Assembly: GCF_027105055.1 (NCBI RefSeq)
Contig: NZ_CP114264.1
Location: forward strand, 1,550,001-1,614,000
Source: Acinetobacter sp. TR3
GTDB taxonomy: Bacteria; Pseudomonadota; Gammaproteobacteria; Pseudomonadales; Moraxellaceae
DNA length: 64,000 nt
Direction: 5' to 3'
Position numbers and translations under genes: made by a program. The notes below the pieces were generated by a model that worked only from the letters and a program-made list of their open reading frames with translations, was not told the DNA's origin and did not search any database. Position 1 is the first letter of the stretch. Each line of letters begins with the position of its first letter. This document shows, piece by piece, positions 1 through 8,587 of the stretch.

Positions 1-349
1 TTAGTGAGTTAGGTGTAGTAGATATTTCAATTCTATACAAATGATCGGTATTAAGTACTTTCGGTAAGGTAATATTGAGATTTGAAGTAGTACTAACATT
101 TTGTTCTATGACTAAAGAATCATCAAAATTATCATATACTTTTACTACGACATCACGCATTTCAATCGGAACTTTAATATCGAAGTTTTTAGGTTTGGGA
201 ATCACAACCTCTGGAGTAGGTGGCACATATCGTGCCTCGCTTTCACCGCTTCCACAACCTACTAAAAAAGCTGGACTAAGCAATAAAATACTGCTTACGC
301 CTAAACTGATGTATTGGTTTAATCTTTGTTTTGATCTCAAAGAAGGCAT
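1..349 (-). CDS. Putative lipoprotein, C-terminus beyond window
   Basis: An open frame runs on the minus strand from an ATG at 347-349 through the window edge, giving 116 residues without a stop. The N-terminus is basic, then hydrophobic, and ends in a lipobox (LVGC, Cys about residue 32), so it should be a lipid-anchored envelope protein. After the Cys comes a Ser/Pro-rich linker and then a beta-rich stretch (repeated Val/Ile/Asp alternation) of the kind seen in secreted Ig-like domains; that domain reading is inference. A good Shine-Dalgarno (GGAGAG, 5-nt spacer) supports 349. An in-frame ATG at 376 has no such site. I do not recognise the family. Confidence 0.75.
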   Translation of the reverse strand, partial: MPSLRSKQRLNQYISLGVSSILLLSPAFLVGCGSGESEARYVPPTPEVVIPKPKNFDIKVPIEMRDVVVKVYDNFDDSLVIEQNVSTTSNLNITLPKVLNTDHLYRIEISTTPNSL

Positions 350-712
350 TCCAGCTCTCCAAAATTTAGCATCCATGAAATTTATTATTACCGCATGGTT
401 TTTATTCTATGCGAATACTTAGATGATTCAATAGTATTTCTTGACCAGTGGTAAAATTGAATTTATATAAAACAATTTGACAAAACTTTTACACTGTTTT
501 TAATGTTATAGCGACCAGTTAAGTGAAAATAAGTTGTTAAATTTACATTTTTGTATTTAGAAATTTTATATTTTTACTATCTTTAGCTAGATACTAAATC
601 AATTCCTCAAGTTGTAACTTAGAAATGCTATATAACTTATAGGGTTATGGATTGTAGAAATGGCGTCAAACTGCCATACTACAACCACTATTTATAGTTT
701 GAGGTAGAGCAC
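350..712. promoter_or_regulatory. Divergent intergenic region with hairpin before argC
   Basis: This 363-bp gap separates the minus-strand lipoprotein gene from argC and must hold both promoters. It is AT-rich. Just before argC there is an inverted repeat: TTGTAG at 652-657 pairs with CTACAA at 679-684, and TGGC at 661-664 with GCCA at 673-676. It would form an interrupted hairpin in the argC leader, about 16 nt before the GAGG Shine-Dalgarno at 701. I see no ARG-box that I would defend, and no gene. Confidence 0.4.
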
Positions 713-1762
713 GTGATTTCTGTTGGCATCGTTGGTGGAACTGGATATACAGGCGTTGAATTATTGCGTCTTTTATTAAGACATCCACAAGCCCAAGTAC
801 GTGTTTTAACATCTCGAACAGAAGCAGGAAAACGTGTTTCAGATATGTTCCCAAGTCTACGAGGACATACTGATCTTGAATTTTCTGATCTTGATTTGGA
901 TGCTCTCAAGCAATGTGATGTTGTATTCTTTGCGACACCGCACGGTGTAGCGATGCAACATGCCGAAGAATTGATTACTGCTGGTACAAAAGTGATTGAC
1001 CTTGCCGCAGATTTTCGTTTACAGAATCTTACTGAATTTGAAAAATGGTATGGTATGCAGCATAGCTGCCCAAGTGTACTCGCTGATTCTGTTTATGGTT
1101 TAACTGAACTAAATCGTGAAAAAATTAGAACAGCTCAAGTGATTGGTAATCCTGGTTGCTACCCAACAACAGTACAGTTGGGTTTAGCTCCTTTACTAAA
1201 AGCTTCAGAAAAATTGATCAATTCACAAAGTATTATCATCGATGCAAAGTCTGGTGTTTCGGGCGCAGGTCGCAAAGCTAGTTTAGGCATGATTTACAGT
1301 GAAAATGCTGATAATTTTAAAGCTTATGGTGTCGCTGGACATCGTCATCATCCAGAAATTGTTGAAGCTTTAGAAAATATTTCAGGTGAAAAGGGGCAAT
1401 TTAATCATCTTATTTTTGTTCCACATCTTGTACCGATGATTCGTGGTATGTTGAGTACAATTTATGTCGATTTAACTGAGCAAGCTCAGAATATAGATCT
1501 ACAAGCATTGTATGAGCGTTTCTATGAGAATGAACGTTTTGTTGATGTAATGCCAGCAAATAGTTCGCCTGAAACACGTAGTGTGCGCGGTGCAAATGAG
1601 CTACGTATTGCTTTATATCAACCTCAACCAAATAAATTGATCGTATTAGTTGCGCAAGACAATTTAGTGAAAGGTGCAGCAGGTCAAGCGATTCAAAATA
1701 TGAATTTAATGTTCAATTTTGATGAGGCTGCTGGTTTAGAAGGTATTGGTTTATTACCATAA
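713..1762 (+). CDS. argC: N-acetyl-gamma-glutamyl-phosphate reductase
   Basis: ArgC catalyses the NADPH-dependent reduction of N-acetylglutamyl phosphate to the semialdehyde, the third step of arginine synthesis in the cytoplasm. The 349-residue protein has the usual length. It opens with a nucleotide-binding [10 protein letters not shown] motif and carries the catalytic Cys in GNPGCYPTT (about residue 149) and the GHRHHPE segment near residue 211. The start is GTG at 713, with GAGGT about 8 nt upstream. It is followed after 75 bp by a membrane-protein gene on the same strand. No arginine operon partner is adjacent, as is usual when arg genes are scattered. Confidence 0.96.
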   Translation: MISVGIVGGTGYTGVELLRLLLRHPQAQVRVLTSRTEAGKRVSDMFPSLRGHTDLEFSDLDLDALKQCDVVFFATPHGVAMQHAEELITAGTKVIDLAADFRLQNLTEFEKWYGMQHSCPSVLADSVYGLTELNREKIRTAQVIGNPGCYPTTVQLGLAPLLKASEKLINSQSIIIDAKSGVSGAGRKASLGMIYSENADNFKAYGVAGHRHHPEIVEALENISGEKGQFNHLIFVPHLVPMIRGMLSTIYVDLTEQAQNIDLQALYERFYENERFVDVMPANSSPETRSVRGANELRIALYQPQPNKLIVLVAQDNLVKGAAGQAIQNMNLMFNFDEAAGLEGIGLLP

Positions 1763-1837
1763 AAAACGCTTTTTTACTTCACACACATTTAAATTTGGAT
1801 TTAAATGTGTGCTTTGATGTAAATCATAACGATAGAG

Positions 1838-2593
1838 ATGATGATGGAAAACGCTGAACCGACTACTTCACCAGAAAGTTCCGTTAAAAAAAATAAATTC
1901 CTCAAGACGAATTTGCCTTTAGTGATTGCTGCTACATTACTGATTGGTAGTAGTTTTATGTTGGGATATACTGTTGGGCATCGTCAAGGTTTGACTGTTG
2001 TTGGTTATGATGCCGATGCTGAACAACTTGTTGATGTTCTACAAAAGCAAAAAACCACTTTGGATTCTGTTAGTAAGAGTTTAAATTCTGCCGTTCAAGA
2101 GCGTGATATGGCGGTTAGTAATGCCGATGAGCTATTTAAAGGTATTAATCAAGCTAATACTGATAAAACTCAGTTTGAAAATATGAATGCCATTTATCGT
2201 GAAATTTTAAGACAACGTGGTGGTGTTAGCTTAACTGTACAAAATTTAGCGATTAAATCTTTACCCGAAAATGCTTTTGAATATCAATTAGACTTGGTTC
2301 AAGTAAACCCAAATAAACGCCGAGCTGTTGGTAGTGTTGAATTAAGGTTAATTAAAGATACAGAAGTTCTGGTTGTACCATTAGAAGATGCCAATTTTAA
2401 TTTCGATGATTTTGAACGGTTGACTGGGCGCTGGACCATGCCTAAAGGTTTCACACCTCAGTTTATTGAGGTTCGTTTAGCTGGTTCACCTACACCAGTG
2501 ATTAAACGCTTTAGTTGGCAACGTGGTCAACCTGTTGATGTGAGTTCTGCTTTTGTATCAGAAATTCCTCAAGCTGAAGCAAATGCTCAATAA
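1838..2593 (+). CDS. DUF6776-type single-pass membrane protein
   Basis: A 251-residue protein with a short Ser/Pro/Lys-rich cytoplasmic N-terminus, one transmembrane helix at about residues 25-46, then an Asp/Gln/Lys-rich coiled-coil stretch (about 55-120) and a folded C-terminal domain (about 130-235). This layout fits the DUF6776 family, which often lies next to argC in gamma-proteobacteria. The function is unknown; a periplasmic domain is inferred from the topology. Three consecutive ATG codons (1838, 1841, 1844) begin the frame and the ribosome binding site is weak, so the exact start is uncertain by two codons. Confidence 0.7.
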   Translation: MMMENAEPTTSPESSVKKNKFLKTNLPLVIAATLLIGSSFMLGYTVGHRQGLTVVGYDADAEQLVDVLQKQKTTLDSVSKSLNSAVQERDMAVSNADELFKGINQANTDKTQFENMNAIYREILRQRGGVSLTVQNLAIKSLPENAFEYQLDLVQVNPNKRRAVGSVELRLIKDTEVLVVPLEDANFNFDDFERLTGRWTMPKGFTPQFIEVRLAGSPTPVIKRFSWQRGQPVDVSSAFVSEIPQAEANAQ

Positions 2594-2612
2594 AATTTAG
2601 TAAGAACTGGAT

Positions 2613-3026
2613 ATGCGAAGATATAAACGTCAAATGAATTTAAGTGAAGTGAAAAATGCCTTTCATCAATCTGGATATGTCGATTGGCACTTAAATCCAC
2701 GTTTAAGTGACTCGCAAGAGGATCATGATGGCGAAGTCATTGTTCAGACAGCACCACCTGAATTAAAAAAACCGCCACTATACGCTGTTGTTTTACTGAA
2801 TGATGATTACACACCGATGGATTTTGTTATTGAGGTACTACAAAGTTATTTTGGAATGAATCTTGATCAAGCAAGTCAGGTGATGTTGACAGTTCATTAT
2901 GAAGGCAAAGGAACAGCAGGTATTTATCCGCGTGATATTGCAGAAACAAAAGCGAATCAAGTGAATAACATTGCCCGATCTCAAGGTCATCCATTATTGT
3001 GTCAGATCGAACCTGAGCAGCGTTAA
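2613..3026 (+). CDS. clpS: ATP-dependent Clp protease adaptor ClpS
   Basis: ClpS delivers N-degron substrates to ClpAP. The core motif [14 protein letters not shown] (residues about 57-70) and the later HYEGKG and YPRDIAETK segments are diagnostic. The protein is 137 residues from the first ATG. An in-frame ATG at 2634 would give 130 residues beginning MNLSEV, which resembles other ClpS N-termini more closely; neither start has a strong ribosome site, so this is open. clpA lies about 670 bp downstream rather than the usual short gap, because a decayed second clpS and tandem repeats separate them. Confidence 0.95.
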   Translation: MRRYKRQMNLSEVKNAFHQSGYVDWHLNPRLSDSQEDHDGEVIVQTAPPELKKPPLYAVVLLNDDYTPMDFVIEVLQSYFGMNLDQASQVMLTVHYEGKGTAGIYPRDIAETKANQVNNIARSQGHPLLCQIEPEQR

Positions 3027-3043
3027 AAAAAGCAACGCTTTTT
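3019..3043 (+). terminator. Terminator overlapping the clpS stop codon
   Basis: AGCGTT at 3019-3024 pairs with AACGCT at 3034-3039, and a run of five T follows. The TAA of clpS lies inside the left arm and loop. The stem is short (6 bp), so termination may be partial. Confidence 0.55.
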
Positions 3044-3275
3044 AGCTGCGCAAGACGAGCAACTATGTTGCGAGTAAAAGCGTTAAGAAAAGCAACGCAC
3101 TTGCGAAATTTCATTCCTCATGCGCAAGACCTTGCGCCATGATATGGCTCATATGCTGTGAGTGAAGACGTTAAGAAAAGCAACGCACTTCCGTAATTTC
3201 ATTCCACATGTGCGAGACTTTGCGTTATGGTTGGCTCATATGTAGTGGGTAATAGTATTAAGAAAGCAAAGCTAT
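3021..3275 (+). repeat. Imperfect ~88-bp tandem repeat after clpS
   Basis: Copies begin at 3021 (shortened, 60 bp), 3081 and 3169, with a fading fourth at 3256. Each opens with CGTTAAGAAAAGCAACGC or a variant. The 3081 and 3169 copies stay alignable over their full 88 bp, including TTTCATTCC, GGCTCATATG and a GCGCAAGAC-like block. The first copy contains the clpS stop codon, so the array seems to have grown from the clpS 3' end. No open frame of note runs through it. Confidence 0.8.
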
Positions 3276-3457
3276 CTTTCTTTTTGTGATTTAAGTGCTA
3301 AATCAATACATATATTTTTTTGTTCTAAAAATATGAATCAATATACTGACTATTTTTATATTCAACCTATACATGATTTGTTGGGCTTTAACTAAGATCA
3401 TAGCATATTAAAATTTTTCATAGATTTAATACGCTTTCATAAATAAAGAATAGATTT

Positions 3458-3640
3458 GCTGTCTTTTTGAGCGATTAGACGAGTCTTATTCTCTTTGTAA
3501 TCGAAATTTTACAACAATACTTTGTTTTCAATCTTGACCAAGATACTCAAGTAATGCTAACTGTAGATTATGAAGTAAAGTGTTATTGTAAACGTATACT
3601 AGATAACGCTTTATAGCCTCAGACAAACCAAGTTAATACC
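3458..3640 (+). pseudogene. Decayed second copy of clpS
   Basis: One frame from GCT at 3458 translates to a ClpS-like sequence. FVIEILQQYFVFNLDQ is followed by DTQVMLTVDYE, matching 21 of 29 residues of the intact ClpS core encoded at about 2824-2910. Weaker in-frame similarity extends upstream (AVFLSD against AVVLLND) and downstream (QT-NQVN against ETKANQVN). The frame has a stop at 3476 and another near 3613, lacks a start and has lost the conserved HYEGKG and DIAETK residues. It sits directly before clpA. It is probably an old duplicate, or a clpS acquired from a relative, now inactivated. Confidence 0.8.
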
Positions 3641-3693
3641 AGCTTTATTCTATATTATCTTTTTAGATAAAGCACAAAATATAAGGGGGTTAC

Positions 3694-5979
3694 ATGCTCA
3701 GTCGTCAATTAGAAGTATCGTTACGTTTGGCTGTTAGCATGGCTCGTCAAAAGAGACATGAGTTTCTGACAGTTGAGCACTTGTTGCTTGCTTTACTTGA
3801 TAATGATTCAGCAGTCAATGCGTTAAAAGCATGTGGTGCTGATATCGTTACCTTGCGTAAAGAATTAGAGGAATATGTAGAGCAACATACCCCAAAACTT
3901 GGTGATAATAGTGAACAAGCACCTCATCCAACAGAGAGCTTTGATCGAATTTTACAACGTGCAATTTTCCACGTTCAATCGAGCGGTGGTGATCGTACGG
4001 TTGAAGGGGCAGATGTTTTAGTTGCAATGTATTCTGAGCGAGATTCGTTCGCGGTTTATTTACTTAAACGTCATCAAATTAACCGTTTAACTTTGACACA
4101 ATATTTATCTCATGGAACACGTAAAGATGAGATTCAAGTTGAAGAAGAAGTTGAAGATATTGACGGTGAAAGCGCAGCTTCAGCAAATGCTGGGCCACTT
4201 GACCAATATACGCTTAACTTAAACATCGAAGCGCAAAAGGGCAAAACTGATCCTTTAATTGGACGTGAAAAAGAAATTGAGCGAGCGGCTCAGATTTTAT
4301 GTCGTCGCCGTAAAAATAATCCGTTGCTTGTTGGTGATCCGGGTGTAGGTAAAACCTCAATTGCGGAAGGTTTAGCTTGGCTGATTGTCAACGGCAAGGC
4401 ACCGAAACCACTTGCGAATGCTGAAGTTTATAGCTTAGACATTGGTGCTTTAGTTGCGGGGACTAAATATCGTGGTGACTTTGAAAAACGTTTAAAACAA
4501 TTGTTGAATGCTTTGAAAAAGAATCCGAATGCGATTTTATTCATTGACGAAATTCATATGATCATTGGTGCAGGCTCAAGTATGGGCAGCACTATGGATG
4601 CATCGAATTTAATTAAGCCTGCATTAGCGAATGGTACTTTGCGTTGTATTGGTTCAACAACTTTCCAAGAGTATCGTCAAGTATTCGAGAAAGATCATGC
4701 CTTGTCTCGTCGTTTCCAAAAGATTGATGTGAATGAACCAAGTATAGGCGAAACGATTGAAATTTTACGTGGCTTGAAAAGCAAATTCGAAGATTTCCAT
4801 CATGTTGAATACGATGATAAAGCTCTCGTCGCTGCTGTCGAGTTATCAGCTAAATTTATCAATGATCGTTTTTTACCAGATAAAGCGATTGACGTGATTG
4901 ATGAGGCTGGTGCACAACGCCGTTTGAAAGCTGAAGTCGATGGTACAACCATCTCTGTTGAAAATATCGAGGACATTGTTTCTAAGATTGCGCGTATTCC
5001 ACCGAAAACCGTATCTAAAGATGACAAGTCTGTACTTGAGAATCTGGAGCGTGATCTTAAACGTGTTGTATTTGGTCAAGATGAAGCGATTACAGCACTT
5101 GCATCAGCGATCAAATTATCTCGTGCAGGATTGAAAGCACCAGATAAACCAGTGGGAAGTTTTGTCTTTGCTGGCCCAACAGGTGTGGGTAAAACCGAGG
5201 TTACGAAACAACTGGCGAAATTGCTCGGTGTCGAATTGGTTCGTTTCGATATGTCTGAATATATGGAGCGCCATGCGGTTTCTCGCTTGATCGGTGCACC
5301 TCCAGGCTATGTTGGATATGATCAAGGTGGTTTGCTGACAGATGCGATTCATAAAAATCCGCATTGCGTACTGTTGCTTGATGAAATTGAAAAAGCACAT
5401 CCTGATGTATTCAACTTGTTGTTACAAGTCATGGATCATGGTGCTTTAACAGATAATAACGGACGTAAGTCTGATTTTAGAAATGTGATCATTGTTCTTA
5501 CGACCAACATCGGTGCAGAAAGTATTGTTCGCGCAAGTATTGGTTTCACTGAACAAGATCACAGCGCAGACAATCAGGATGCAATGAAACGTGCATTCTC
5601 GCCTGAATTCCGTAACCGTTTGGATGGTGTGATTCAATTTAAAGCACTTCCAACTACGATTATCGATTCAGTTGTAGATAAATTCTTAACTGAGTTGCAA
5701 GCGCAACTTGATGAGAAACAAGTGGTACTTGATGTTGATCAAAGCGCTCGTGATTGGTTGTCAGCTAATGGTTATGACCGTTTGATGGGTGCTCGTCCAA
5801 TGCAACGTCTGATTCAAGAACATTTGAAAAAGCCGCTTGCTGAGATGATTTTATTTGGTGAGCTTGCTGAGCATGGTGGTAACGTTGCGGTTTCTGTGAA
5901 AACAGAAAATGGCAAAGACGTTGGTTTAAAATTGGAAGTATTTGAAGATCATATTAACCCGAGTGCTGAACCTGCTTAA
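3694..5979 (+). CDS. clpA: ATP-dependent Clp protease ATP-binding subunit ClpA
   Basis: ClpA is the AAA+ unfoldase that partners ClpP and takes substrates from ClpS. The 761-residue protein has the double Clp_N repeat (about 1-145), an acidic linker, AAA module 1 with Walker A GDPGVGKT (residue about 214) and LFIDEIH, and AAA module 2 with GPTGVGKT (residue about 494), [11 protein letters not shown] and the C-terminal ClpB-D2-like small domain. There is a strong Shine-Dalgarno, AGGGGG, before the ATG. It overlaps the next gene by one base (TAATG), so the two are probably co-translated. Confidence 0.97.
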   Translation: MLSRQLEVSLRLAVSMARQKRHEFLTVEHLLLALLDNDSAVNALKACGADIVTLRKELEEYVEQHTPKLGDNSEQAPHPTESFDRILQRAIFHVQSSGGDRTVEGADVLVAMYSERDSFAVYLLKRHQINRLTLTQYLSHGTRKDEIQVEEEVEDIDGESAASANAGPLDQYTLNLNIEAQKGKTDPLIGREKEIERAAQILCRRRKNNPLLVGDPGVGKTSIAEGLAWLIVNGKAPKPLANAEVYSLDIGALVAGTKYRGDFEKRLKQLLNALKKNPNAILFIDEIHMIIGAGSSMGSTMDASNLIKPALANGTLRCIGSTTFQEYRQVFEKDHALSRRFQKIDVNEPSIGETIEILRGLKSKFEDFHHVEYDDKALVAAVELSAKFINDRFLPDKAIDVIDEAGAQRRLKAEVDGTTISVENIEDIVSKIARIPPKTVSKDDKSVLENLERDLKRVVFGQDEAITALASAIKLSRAGLKAPDKPVGSFVFAGPTGVGKTEVTKQLAKLLGVELVRFDMSEYMERHAVSRLIGAPPGYVGYDQGGLLTDAIHKNPHCVLLLDEIEKAHPDVFNLLLQVMDHGALTDNNGRKSDFRNVIIVLTTNIGAESIVRASIGFTEQDHSADNQDAMKRAFSPEFRNRLDGVIQFKALPTTIIDSVVDKFLTELQAQLDEKQVVLDVDQSARDWLSANGYDRLMGARPMQRLIQEHLKKPLAEMILFGELAEHGGNVAVSVKTENGKDVGLKLEVFEDHINPSAEPA

Positions 5980-6341
5980 TGTTTGAACTGTCTTTCTCGA
6001 TAACCCAAGTACTTAAAGTATTTGGGTTATTTTTCTTCACAGCAATAGCTGAAATCTTAGGTTGTTATTTTCCTTATTTAATTTTGAATCAAGGAAAATC
6101 GCATTGGTTATGGATTCCTACAGCTTTAAGCTTAGCAGTCTTTGTCTGGTTGCTGACTTTGCATCCTGCGGCATCAGGTCGTATTTATGCAGCCTATGGC
6201 GGGATTTATATTTTTACTGCCCTGATGTGGTTGCGTTATGTCGATCAAGTCATGCTAACGCGTTGGGATATTTCAGGTGGGATCATTGTTCTTTGCGGCG
6301 CTTGCCTAATTATTTTGCAGCCGCAAAGTTTGGTTCGTTAA
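5979..6341 (+). CDS. YnfA/UPF0060 family small membrane protein
   Basis: A 120-residue protein with four predicted transmembrane helices and the family signatures [25 protein letters not shown] and TRWDISGG. The family belongs to the drug/metabolite transporter superfamily and is annotated as a small inner-membrane protein; its substrate is not settled. The ATG overlaps the clpA stop as TAATG. The N-terminus is about ten residues longer than in typical family members, and no separate ribosome site is visible, which fits translational coupling to clpA. Confidence 0.88.
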   Translation: MFELSFSITQVLKVFGLFFFTAIAEILGCYFPYLILNQGKSHWLWIPTALSLAVFVWLLTLHPAASGRIYAAYGGIYIFTALMWLRYVDQVMLTRWDISGGIIVLCGACLIILQPQSLVR

Positions 6342-6395
6342 ACGGAAATCAGCACGGTGCGCCTTGTTGCCATGCTGATCTATAGCAACGAAAGC

Positions 6396-7969
6396 TTAAC
6401 TTAATAAATAACTTTCATTGATTCCGCATTCTTTAACAAAATTTTCATCATGCGATACCAATATCACTGTACCATGAAAAGAATGAATGGCTTGGGCGAG
6501 TAACTCACGCGATTCAATATCGAGATGATTTTCTGGTTCATCCAAAAGTAATAGCTTAACAGTCTGTTGTTTCAAGGCAAGTAAAGCGACTTTTAAACGT
6601 TCGCCACCACTTAAATTGCTTAAAGAGCTCAGCGCCTTATCTCTACGGATTTGTAGGTTTCCTAAACGTGTACGTGCTTGTTGCTCAGTCAGATTTGGAT
6701 CAATAGCACATAAATATTCAACAGCAGATATATTTTCATCGAGGAATGAAAGATTCTGATCCAGATAAATAGAACTTACTTTGCAATAAATTTCTCCAGC
6801 AAGCGGAGAAGTTAAACCTTGAATGGTTTTCAGTAAAGTGGATTTACCCGTACCATTTGCACCGCTTAAATGTAATTTATCTCCCGCTGTTATCGCTAGA
6901 TCAATAGGTTTAGTTTCTACATAAGCAAGTTTTAATTGCTGGCAACGTAAGATTTCTCCTGATTTAACAGCGGTATGAGTAAACTCAAAAGATTGGGTTT
7001 TAAGATGCTCCAGTTGGGTTTGCTTCTGCTGTAATTCACCTTTTGCATCTGAAAGCTGTTTACTCTGTTGTTTGCGTAGGTGAGAAAGAGATTGTTCGGA
7101 TTGTTCTTTCTTGGCATCTAATAAGATGGGTGCTTGAGAGCCAGAAGCCCTTATTTTTTCACCTACTTGTTTACGTTTTTGCGCTTTCATTTGGCTTTGA
7201 TGTTGCTGCTCCTTGAGTTGTTTTAGCTCACGTTTCTCTTGTGATACAGCGTGTGATAATGCTTCGACTTGTGCTTGATACTGTTGTTGATACAGCGCGT
7301 AGTTACCACCGTAATAATGCATACCGAACTGATTGAGCATAAATATGCCTTGTATATGCGCTAAAAGCTGTCGGTCATGGCTAATGATGAGCCCACCTGT
7401 AGGATGTTGAACCATTTGATCGACTAACCATTGTCGCCCTTGGGCATCCAGATGATTGCTTGGTTCATCCAAAAGCAGATAGTGATCTTTCAATAGGAAT
7501 AAACGACAAAGGGCAAGTTTGGTTTTTGGCCCTCACTCAAATTTTGAGTCGGGGTATCTAGTGCTGTAGGCAAGCCTGCACTTTCTAAAAGTTGCTGCCA
7601 TTCTGTTGGTAAGTGCCAAAGATGTTCGACTAGATCGTAATCCGTAAATGATGCGCTCCCTTGTTGAATACGTTCAAAGCATAGATATAAATTGTCAATA
7701 TCGAGGGCTTGAGCAATGGTATTGGCTTGGACTCGCTGGAGTTGAGCAAGATGTTGATGTGGGCATTGCCAAGAGATTTGACCTGTATAGGGCAGTTGTG
7801 ATGCTGTTTGTTCGTGCAAAAGAGACATCAGTAGTGATTTCCCTTGACCATTACGTCCGATCAGTCCTGTAAACTGATGTAAAGGAATTTGGAAATTCAG
7901 ATGGTCAAACAATTTCTGCTGGGTTAATTCGAGTGATAAGTGTGAAACAATACATGCCTGTTGAGTCAT
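6396..7969 (-). pseudogene. ABC-F family ATPase gene split by a frameshift
   Basis: Two minus-strand frames together encode one ABC-F protein of about 525 residues. The upstream part (7969-7490) has Walker A GLIGRNGQGKS and the first signature LSEGQ. The downstream part (7493-6396) has LLLDEPSNHLD, the inter-domain linker, Walker A GANGTGKST, LSGGE and LLLDEPENHLD. The frame breaks right after LSEGQ, at a run of five T (7523-7527, plus strand). One more base there would restore a continuous frame. ABC-F proteins act on the ribosome or in antibiotic protection. The start at 7969 has GAGG 6 nt upstream. It may be a true frameshift or a homopolymer sequencing error. Confidence 0.85.
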
Positions 7970-8272
7970 AAGAAACCTCATAAACAGGATATGCAAAATA
8001 GCAAGATCGAGATAAATTTTAGAATGACAATCGCTAAACGATAGATAAGTCTATTTTGCACATCAAAAAGAAAAAAGAACTTTGATGATGGAAATAGAAC
8101 TTACTTCATTGGCGTAATCTCAATTGGTTTATTTTTCAACTATTCTATGGATGAAAACACGAAAGGTCAAATTTTACTATTTTGAAGTTTTGATTAAAAA
8201 AAGATAAAAAGTGCTTGTCAAATGCTGAAATAGTGCGTAATTTAAGGGTTAGGAACAGTTTTTTAGATATTT

Positions 8273-8418
8273 GAAATAAACATGTTAAAGCATACTGTAA
8301 ACACAAACGCATACTTTTATTTTTGGCAATATATGTAGTTGCCTGATGCGTTTCGGGCAGCAAAAAAGGGTTGCCCAACCAGTTAATACCTGATCGGCAA
8401 CACCGATCAGGTTTTTTT
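8273..8418 (+). ncRNA. Candidate short transcript ending at a strong terminator
   Basis: A perfect 10-bp hairpin (ACCTGATCGG at 8388-8397, CCGATCAGGT at 8403-8412) with a T run to 8418 has no coding gene upstream on the plus strand. A plausible promoter, TTGAAA, 16 nt, TACTGT, lies near 8273-8300. GTTGCC at 8370-8375 could pair with GGCAAC at 8396-8401 and compete with the terminator arm. This could be a small RNA, or a terminator/antiterminator leader upstream of the DAHP synthase leader peptide. The promoter and the competing pairing are inference. Confidence 0.4.
8388..8418 (+). terminator. Strong intrinsic terminator upstream of leader peptide
   Basis: A ten-base-pair perfect stem with a 5-nt loop (CAACA) is followed by seven T. 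It is 34 bp before the Shine-Dalgarno-led leader peptide. Its transcript is unknown: the nearest upstream gene is on the opposite strand. Confidence 0.85.
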
Positions 8419-8452
8419 ATGCTTTAACAATCATGATTTTAGGAGAAATACC

Positions 8453-8545
8453 ATGCATACATTCAATTATTCATATTTTAGCAAGATTTCTTGGTTTTAC
8501 TTTGCAAAAAAATCAACATCACTTAGATCACACTTGCTCAAATAA
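8453..8545 (+). CDS. Aromatic-rich leader peptide upstream of DAHP synthase
   Basis: A 30-codon open frame starts with ATG at 8453, preceded by AGGAGA with a 7-nt spacer, a better ribosome site than the enzyme gene itself has. Eight of residues 4-17 are aromatic: Phe4, Tyr6, Tyr8, Phe9, Trp14, Phe15, Tyr16 and Phe17. The tail is basic and Ser/Leu-rich, and the stop is at 8543. It ends 42 bp before the DAHP synthase ATG. This composition and place are those of attenuation leader peptides such as PheL and TrpL; stalling on scarce Phe, Tyr or Trp is the inferred role. It has no expected function as a protein. Confidence 0.8.
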   Translation: MHTFNYSYFSKISWFYFAKKSTSLRSHLLK

Positions 8546-8551
8546 ATGATA

Positions 8552-8587
8552 GGACTGCGAAGAAGGTCAGTCCAAAGGAATTGAAAA
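8552..8587 (+). promoter_or_regulatory. Hairpin and ribosome site of DAHP synthase leader
   Basis: GGACTG (8552-8557) pairs with CAGTCC (8568-8573), and the enzyme's Shine-Dalgarno AAAGGAA (8574-8580) follows at once. No T run follows, so this is not a transcription terminator. CCAAAGGAA (8572-8580) can instead pair, with one bulge and one G-U, with TTTCTTGG (8487-8494), which is the Trp14 region of the leader peptide. A ribosome stalled on the aromatic codons would cover that segment and free the ribosome site. The pairing was found by eye and no folding was computed. Confidence 0.5.

Noticed and set aside
75..422. Plus-strand frame of 115 residues at the left edge.
   Set aside because: It is antisense to the well-supported minus-strand lipoprotein gene with signal peptide and ribosome site.
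8151..8207. Short frame encoding an FYYF-containing 18-residue peptide upstream of DAHP synthase.
   Set aside because: No Shine-Dalgarno, and it is 180 bp before the terminator; the later leader at 8453 is far better supported.
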